The notes under the pieces: generated by a model
Database searches by the model: none
What the model saw: only the letters and a program-made list of their open reading frames with translations
What the model was told of the DNA's origin: nothing
Shown: piece after piece, positions 60,053 to 64,000 of the stretch
Numbering within the stretch: the stretch's first letter is position 1
Layout of the letters: the number at the start of each line of letters is the position of its first letter
DNA from: Haladaptatus sp. DYF46
GTDB lineage: Archaea > Halobacteriota > Halobacteria > Halobacteriales > Haladaptataceae
Assembly: GCF_021083305.1 (NCBI RefSeq)
Contig: NZ_JAJFAY010000001.1
Location: 1,054,001-1,118,000, forward strand
Direction: 5' to 3'
Length of the DNA: 64,000 bases
Translations under genes and position numbers: made by a program

Positions 60053-61831
60053 ATGGCAGCTACTGGGCAGATAGCTCTCACCGTAGTCATGGGAGTGTTT
60101 TTGCTGGCGGTCGCTTCGTTCCTCGCACGGATCGAGGACTGGCGGTCTTATACACCTCTCAGCGGCGGGGGCTACGGGTATGCGGAATCGACCGGGCAGG
60201 CACATAACGAGAAGCCTGCTGGAATCATTCGGTGGTTCACGACGGTGGACCACAAGGACATCGGAATACTATACGGGACGTTCGGTCTCTTTTCCTTCGC
60301 GTGGGGTGGCATCGCGGTGCTCATCATGCGCACGGAACTGCTGACGGCGGGCACAAACCTGTTCAATGCGAACATCTACAACAGCCTACTGACGACACAC
60401 GGCATCACGATGCTCTTCCTGTTCGGGACGCCCATCATCGCGGCGTTCTCGAACTACTTCATTCCGCTGCTCATCGGCGCGGACGACATGGCGTTCCCAC
60501 GCATCAACGCCATCGCATTCTGGTTGCTGCCACCCGCGGCAATTCTCATCTGGATCGGCTTCCCGCTCTTCATGTTCGCCGGTATCGAACCGGCACAGAC
60601 GAGCTGGACGATGTACACGCCGCTGTCGTCGTGTGGTCGAGCAGTCGAGACGGCCAGTTTCAGTTGTCAGGCACAGGTCAGTCCCGCGGTCGACATGATG
60701 CTCCTCGGCCTGCACCTCTCCGGTGTCAGTGCCACGATGGGTGCCATCAACTTCATCGCGACCATCTTCACCGAGCGCGGTGACGACGTCGGATGGCCGG
60801 ACCTCGACATCTTCTCGTGGACCATCCTCACGCAGTCGGGACTCATCCTGTTCGCGTTCCCGCTCCTCGGGAGCGCGCTCATCATGCTCCTGTTCGACCG
60901 AAACTTCGGCACGACGTTCTTCACGGCGGCCGGTGGGGGACCGGTAATGTGGCAACACCTCTTCTGGTTCTTCGGCCATCCCGAGGTGTACATCCTCGTC
61001 CTGCCGCCGATGGGGCTCGTCAGCCTCATCCTCCCCCGATTCGCGGGGCGGAAGCTGTTCGGGTTCAAGTTCGTCGTCTACTCCACGCTTGCGATCGGTG
61101 TGCTCTCGTTCGGCGTCTGGGCACACCACATGTTCGCGACCGGTATCGACCCACGCCTTCGCGCGAGCTTCATGGCGGTGTCGATGGCGATCGCGATACC
61201 GAGCGCCGTCAAGACGTTCAACTGGATTACGACGATGTGGAACGGTCGGCTACGGCTGACCGCGCCGATGCTGTTCTGTATCGGCTTCGTCTCGAACTTC
61301 ATCATCGGCGGCGTGACGGGCGTCTTCCTCGCGTCGATTCCGGTGGACCTCGTGCTCCACGACACCTACTACGTCGTGGGCCACTTCCACTACATCGTGA
61401 TGGGTGCCATCGCCGTGGCTGCCTTCGCCGGCTTCTACTACTGGTTCCCCATCTACACCGGCAAGATGTACCAGAAGTCGCTCGCACACGCTCACTTCTG
61501 GCTCACCATGATCGGGACGAACGTGACGTTCTTCGCCATGCTGTTCCTCGGTTACGGCGGCATGCCGCGCCGATACGCGACGTACCAGTTCACCGTCGCC
61601 GACATCAGCCTCATCACCACGTGGCACCAGGTCGCCACCGTCGGTGCGTTCATCATCGGTATCGGCCAGTTCATCTTCGTCTGGAACGTCGTCCAATCGT
61701 GGCTCGAAGGCCCACCGGCCCCCGCCGACCCATGGAAACTCGGTGAGGACGGTATGCTCTCGAAGGAGTGGTCCTGGTTCGCGAAGAAGCAGGAAACCGC
61801 GCTTACGGACGGCGGTGAGGAATCAGAATGA
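60053..61831 (+). CDS. Heme-copper (cytochrome) oxidase subunit I
   Basis: A 592-residue protein with about 13 membrane helices. Heme and copper ligands are visible: LTTHGITMLFLFG (low-spin heme His), FWFFGHPEVYILVLPP (CuB His and the His-Glu-x-x-Tyr crosslink site), GVWAHHMFATG (CuB His-His) and VVGHFHYIVMGA (heme His pair). It reduces oxygen to water and pumps protons. The Glu and Tyr pattern near HPEVY suits an A-type enzyme. Subunit II is not next to it. The 3' end is followed by a tandem copy of its tail. Confidence 0.95.
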   Translation: MAATGQIALTVVMGVFLLAVASFLARIEDWRSYTPLSGGGYGYAESTGQAHNEKPAGIIRWFTTVDHKDIGILYGTFGLFSFAWGGIAVLIMRTELLTAGTNLFNANIYNSLLTTHGITMLFLFGTPIIAAFSNYFIPLLIGADDMAFPRINAIAFWLLPPAAILIWIGFPLFMFAGIEPAQTSWTMYTPLSSCGRAVETASFSCQAQVSPAVDMMLLGLHLSGVSATMGAINFIATIFTERGDDVGWPDLDIFSWTILTQSGLILFAFPLLGSALIMLLFDRNFGTTFFTAAGGGPVMWQHLFWFFGHPEVYILVLPPMGLVSLILPRFAGRKLFGFKFVVYSTLAIGVLSFGVWAHHMFATGIDPRLRASFMAVSMAIAIPSAVKTFNWITTMWNGRLRLTAPMLFCIGFVSNFIIGGVTGVFLASIPVDLVLHDTYYVVGHFHYIVMGAIAVAAFAGFYYWFPIYTGKMYQKSLAHAHFWLTMIGTNVTFFAMLFLGYGGMPRRYATYQFTVADISLITTWHQVATVGAFIIGIGQFIFVWNVVQSWLEGPPAPADPWKLGEDGMLSKEWSWFAKKQETALTDGGEESE

Positions 61832-61910
61832 TTGCGAGCCTCGAAAGACTCCTGTCTTTCGGCGGTGAGGAGTCGGAGTAGTTTCGAACCTCGGAGGATC
61901 CCCTCTTCCG
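61811..61910 (+). repeat. 50-bp tandem repeat across the oxidase stop codon
   Basis: Unit 1 (61811-61860) and unit 2 (61861-61910) both begin GGCGGTGAGG and share about 29 of their first 40 bases. Each reads Gly-Gly-Glu-Glu-Ser-Glu-stop in the same frame: GAA TCA GAA TGA in unit 1, GAG TCG GAG TAG in unit 2, so the codon differences are synonymous. Confidence 0.75.
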
Positions 61911-61986
61911 TTGACGAACGACTTTCGGAAGAACGCTGGCGAGAACCGATTCGAACGGCGCTTTTTTGATTACGGCATTCGGTCGC

Positions 61987-62073
61987 TCACGTCGATGCGA
62001 GTATGATACCCATTGCGAACATCAGTACGACCATGCCGGAGAGGACGAGCAGGAGCAGTTCTTTTTCGGACAT
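61987..62073 (-). CDS. Tiny one-helix membrane protein, 28 residues
   Basis: ATG at 62073 encodes MSEKELLLLVLSGMVVLMFA and then MGIILAST and a TGA (stop bases 61987-61989). It is a single hydrophobic helix after a short charged start (SEKE), in an open frame of 28 codons, too short for common gene calls. It sits between the oxidase subunit I gene and another small membrane protein, divergent from the latter. The shape suits a small oxidase-associated peptide; unproven. Confidence 0.55.
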   Translation of the reverse strand: MSEKELLLLVLSGMVVLMFAMGIILAST

Positions 62074-62133
62074 ACTCGGACTTAGCGCGTCTGGATGAAA
62101 AGGCTAATCCTTGCCCTGTCGAAACGGTTTTTC

Positions 62134-62400
62134 GTGTCCTCTCGACTTCAGGGTCGCTCGCTCGTCATCGGTCTGTACGTCCTCATCGTCTCGTTCGCGG
62201 GGTTCGTGGGCGTTCTCCTCGGTGCGTTCGGTCCGGACGACTTGCGCGCGGTCAAACTGCTCGGCGTTATCGAGTTACAACCGACGCCGGTCGGACTCGC
62301 CATCTTCGGGATGGTGACCATCGGCCTTCTGCTCGGCGTCCTCCTCTCGTTGGTCGTGTTCGTCTCCGGGCGGTACGACGAGGCGCACCCGAAGGGATAA
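62134..62400 (+). CDS. Small membrane protein of the oxidase locus
   Basis: An 88-residue protein with two helices (LVIGLYVLIVSFAGFVGVLL and GLAIFGMVTIGLLLGVLLSL). The start is uncertain: GTG at 62134 fits the family start (SSRLQGRSLVIGLYV) and the AT-rich GAAAAGGCTAATCC upstream as promoter, while ATG at 62095 would add 13 residues (MKRLILALSKRFF). It resembles small haloarchaeal membrane families next to cytochrome oxidase (DUF7520-like, tentative). Likely an accessory oxidase protein. Confidence 0.68.
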   Translation: MSSRLQGRSLVIGLYVLIVSFAGFVGVLLGAFGPDDLRAVKLLGVIELQPTPVGLAIFGMVTIGLLLGVLLSLVVFVSGRYDEAHPKG

Positions 62401-62424
62401 GATGGTTGACTCTGATTTGTCACC

Positions 62425-62823
62425 ATGTATCACGTCCTACTCGCGGTGGACGAAACCGAATCACGCGCGGTGGCACAGGCGAACGCTATCATCGACCTCC
62501 CGGAGGCGAAGGCCGAAGTGCGGGTCACGCTTCTCCATTCCTTTACCGACAATCCGAGCGGTGCCTCCGCACCACAGGTAACGGGCGTTCGACGGGCGAA
62601 GGACGCCCTCGAAGCCGCCGGAATCGAGACGGACATCGTCGAAGAGAGCGGAAACCCGGCGGACACCATCCTCGACGTCGCCGAAGAGCACGATGTCGAT
62701 TGTATCTGCGTCGGCGGGCGCAAGCGCTCACCAGCGGGAAAAGCTCTCTTCGGTAGCGTCGCCCAATCGGTCATCCTGACCGCGAAGCGTCCCGTGCTCG
62801 TCGCGGGCGAGGGTCAGCAGTAG
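62425..62823 (+). CDS. Universal stress protein (UspA family)
   Basis: A 132-residue Usp-fold protein: MYHVLLAVDETESRAVAQAN at the start and CICVGGRKRSPAGKALFGSV, then AQSVILTAKRPVLVAG, at the end. The G-x2-G-x9-G(S/T) ATP-binding pattern is recognisable in GGRKRSPAGKALFGSVAQS. Such proteins help survival under stress. The ATG at 62425 is 24 bases after the preceding membrane gene. Confidence 0.9.
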   Translation: MYHVLLAVDETESRAVAQANAIIDLPEAKAEVRVTLLHSFTDNPSGASAPQVTGVRRAKDALEAAGIETDIVEESGNPADTILDVAEEHDVDCICVGGRKRSPAGKALFGSVAQSVILTAKRPVLVAGEGQQ

Positions 62824-62904
62824 ACGGCGAGGGCACGGCATACCGAAACAGCGGAGCGGTCGAGGCGGATGCGTCGAAAACGACCGGTGTTCGAAACGAT
62901 GAAC

Positions 62905-63564
62905 TCAGTCGTAAACCGCCCGAAACGACTCCAGCAACGCGTCGGTTCCGACGCCCCCCGTCACCGTCTCCCGCCGCTCACCGTCGCGGAAACAGAGGAA
63001 CGACGGGGCCGCCGTCACCTCGAATTCGCGCCGGAACGCCACGACGTCGTCGCCGTCGATACCGGCGAACGCTACGTCGTCAGGGATTTCCGCCCGCAGT
63101 TGGGGTAGTTCGGCGGCAATCGCCTCACACGGTTCGCAGTCCCGTTTCCAGACCGAGACGATACAGACGGGATGTTCCGACAGGAAGTCCCGATACGTCT
63201 CGTCGGAGAGGTGGTCAACGTCGTCGGGAACCGGCGACGATGGACCGACTCCGGCGACCATTTCGGCCATCAGTCCCAGTTCCGCGTCCGAGTATTCGCT
63301 ATCCAAATGCGCGCGGAGCGCGAGGTAGTAGCTGAACCCGGCGCGGGTTACGTCGCTCTTCCGAGCCTCGTCACGCGAAACCCGGAACGTCTCGGCGACG
63401 CTCTCCTCGAACGCCTCGGGCGTGATGCTCGCGTAGGTGTCGTAATATATCGACCAGCGATGTTCGAAGTCGTCCGCGAGCGCGACGGTACCGTTCTCGA
63501 TAACGACGCCCTCCTCGATGAGGGCGTCGAACAGCGCATCCGGTCTATCGGTTTCAGACGCCAA
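62905..63564 (-). CDS. Thioredoxin-like protein with a helical N-terminal domain
   Basis: A 219-residue protein from the TTG at 63564, which gives the family start (LASETDRPDALFDALIEEG); an ATG at 63615 would put the start deeper inside the ABC gene. The first 130 residues are helical (EAFEESVAETFRVSRDEARK, then YYLALRAHLDSEYSDAELGL). A thioredoxin domain follows: VCIVSVWKRDCEPCEAIAAE with the CEPC active site and ITAAPSFLCF-like VTAAPSFLCFRDGERR with cis-Pro. It is a predicted disulfide exchanger. The start overlaps the ABC stop by 11 bases, so translation is probably coupled. Confidence 0.83.
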   Translation of the reverse strand: MASETDRPDALFDALIEEGVVIENGTVALADDFEHRWSIYYDTYASITPEAFEESVAETFRVSRDEARKSDVTRAGFSYYLALRAHLDSEYSDAELGLMAEMVAGVGPSSPVPDDVDHLSDETYRDFLSEHPVCIVSVWKRDCEPCEAIAAELPQLRAEIPDDVAFAGIDGDDVVAFRREFEVTAAPSFLCFRDGERRETVTGGVGTDALLESFRAVYD

Positions 63565-64000
63565 GATATCGCTCCCTCGTTTCGTCGTCGTCGCGGAGTT
63601 CGACCGCGGTACCATCGAAGACGATTTCCCCTTGGTCTACCACGTAGCATCGGTCGGCGAGTTTGATGGCGGCCGCCGCGTTCTGTTCGACCAGCAAGAT
63701 GGTCGTTCCGGTCTCGCTGATGCGTCGAATGGCGTCCTCCACGTTGGCGATTATCTGCGGTGCCAACCCCTCGTACGGTTCGTCCAACATCAACAGGTCG
63801 GTGTTCTGTTTCAGCGCCCTCGCGATGGCGAGCATCTGCTGTTCGCCGCCGGACAACGTTCCGGCTTTCTGGGTTTGCCGCTCCCGGAGGCGTTCGAACT
63901 CGTCGTACACGTCTTCGGTCGTCATGCCGACGTGTTCGACCTGCGGTATCGACCGTCCGACCGTGTTCGACTTGTTGTGAACGACCTCCGCGAGGTGGAG
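63554..64000 (-). CDS. livF: Branched-chain amino acid ABC transporter ATPase, C-terminal part
   Basis: The reading frame is open to the right edge, so the N-terminus with Walker A is outside. The visible 148 residues have the ABC signature LSGGEQQMLAIARALKQ, Walker B LLMLDEPYEGLAPQIIANVE, and the His-loop-like TTILLVEQNAAAAIKLADRC with the D-loop. Length after the signature and LVEQN resemble LivF, the second ATPase of branched-chain amino acid importers. Transcribed leftward and coupled to the thioredoxin gene. Confidence 0.85.
   Translation of the reverse strand, partial: LHLAEVVHNKSNTVGRSIPQVEHVGMTTEDVYDEFERLRERQTQKAGTLSGGEQQMLAIARALKQNTDLLMLDEPYEGLAPQIIANVEDAIRRISETGTTILLVEQNAAAAIKLADRCYVVDQGEIVFDGTAVELRDDDETRERYLGV

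Noticed and set aside
1..64000. CRISPR arrays, rRNA, 7S RNA, RNase P RNA, origin, transposase or integrase genes
   Set aside because: None could be supported. The repeats seen are short palindromes without regular spacers, and no recombinase motif was found in any frame.

Overview
The window is a 64 kb stretch of a haloarchaeal chromosome (class Halobacteria). The evidence is a GC-rich sequence, strongly acidic proteins, TATA/BRE promoters with many leaderless starts, a twin-arginine plus PGF-CTERM surface protein, archaeosine synthesis genes, an F420-type oxidoreductase and many small haloarchaea-only families. The genus cannot be fixed from the sequence alone; a Haladaptatus-like organism is only a guess. 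No rRNA, CRISPR array, integrase, transposase or replication origin was seen, so this looks like core chromosome with a few scars.

Layout. 1-13 kb: a ThDP-dependent decarboxylase-like enzyme, an EamA exporter, two coupled tiny proteins, an LLM-type (F420) oxidoreductase, an MFS carrier divergent from a winged-helix regulator, an FMN 2-hydroxyacid oxidase, PrsW and BrkB membrane proteins, a dead halocyanin fragment and an acyl-CoA ligase. 13-21 kb: photolyase, a small Q/N-rich secreted protein, two different superoxide dismutases side by side, a P-loop ATPase pair, an MBL hydrolase, an Lrp regulator and a second EamA exporter. 21-28 kb: a 1035-residue FAD/Fe-S D-lactate dehydrogenase-type fusion, an FNR-like reductase, an amidohydrolase and a membrane-anchored HTH protein. 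28-33 kb: tRNA-Glu(CUC) followed by queD-queE-queC for archaeosine, then an EamA/CPBP/DUF5789-like run. 33-47 kb: a tightly overlapping polX, Mut7-C and DUF5788-like operon, methyltransferase, AN1-rhomboid, endonuclease V, SDR, ArsA/Get3 ATPase, aminotransferase, a frameshifted ABC exporter, CinA, a YdjM-like protein and a PHP protein. 47-52 kb: acyl-CoA synthetase, a truncated adenylate-former and a short-chain fatty acid transporter. 52-58 kb: the Hsp70 locus grpE-dnaK-dnaJ. 58-62 kb: MFS plus a heme-copper oxidase locus (subunit I and small membrane proteins). 62-64 kb: UspA, a thioredoxin and the end of an amino-acid ABC ATPase.

Functional themes are oxidative and UV stress (two SODs, photolyase, PolX, EndoV, UspA, thioredoxin), proteostasis (Hsp70 set, PrsW, rhomboid, CPBP), use of organic acids (hydroxyacid oxidase, D-LDH fusion, fatty acid uptake and activation), aerobic respiration and tRNA modification.

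The most unusual signal is non-coding. Three intergenic regions (about 32.64-32.94, 51.73-51.92 and 53.97-54.05 kb) hold clusters of short, mostly perfect palindromes. Most have a 3-base loop that reads GNA on one strand (GAA, GGA or GTA). Two of the regions also share a second repeated motif, GGCGGYYGTGTCACC. Other scars are a 50 bp tandem copy of the cytochrome oxidase 3' end whose differences are synonymous, a tRNA-Glu 3' fragment downstream of the intact tRNA, and a halocyanin tail lacking its copper cysteine.
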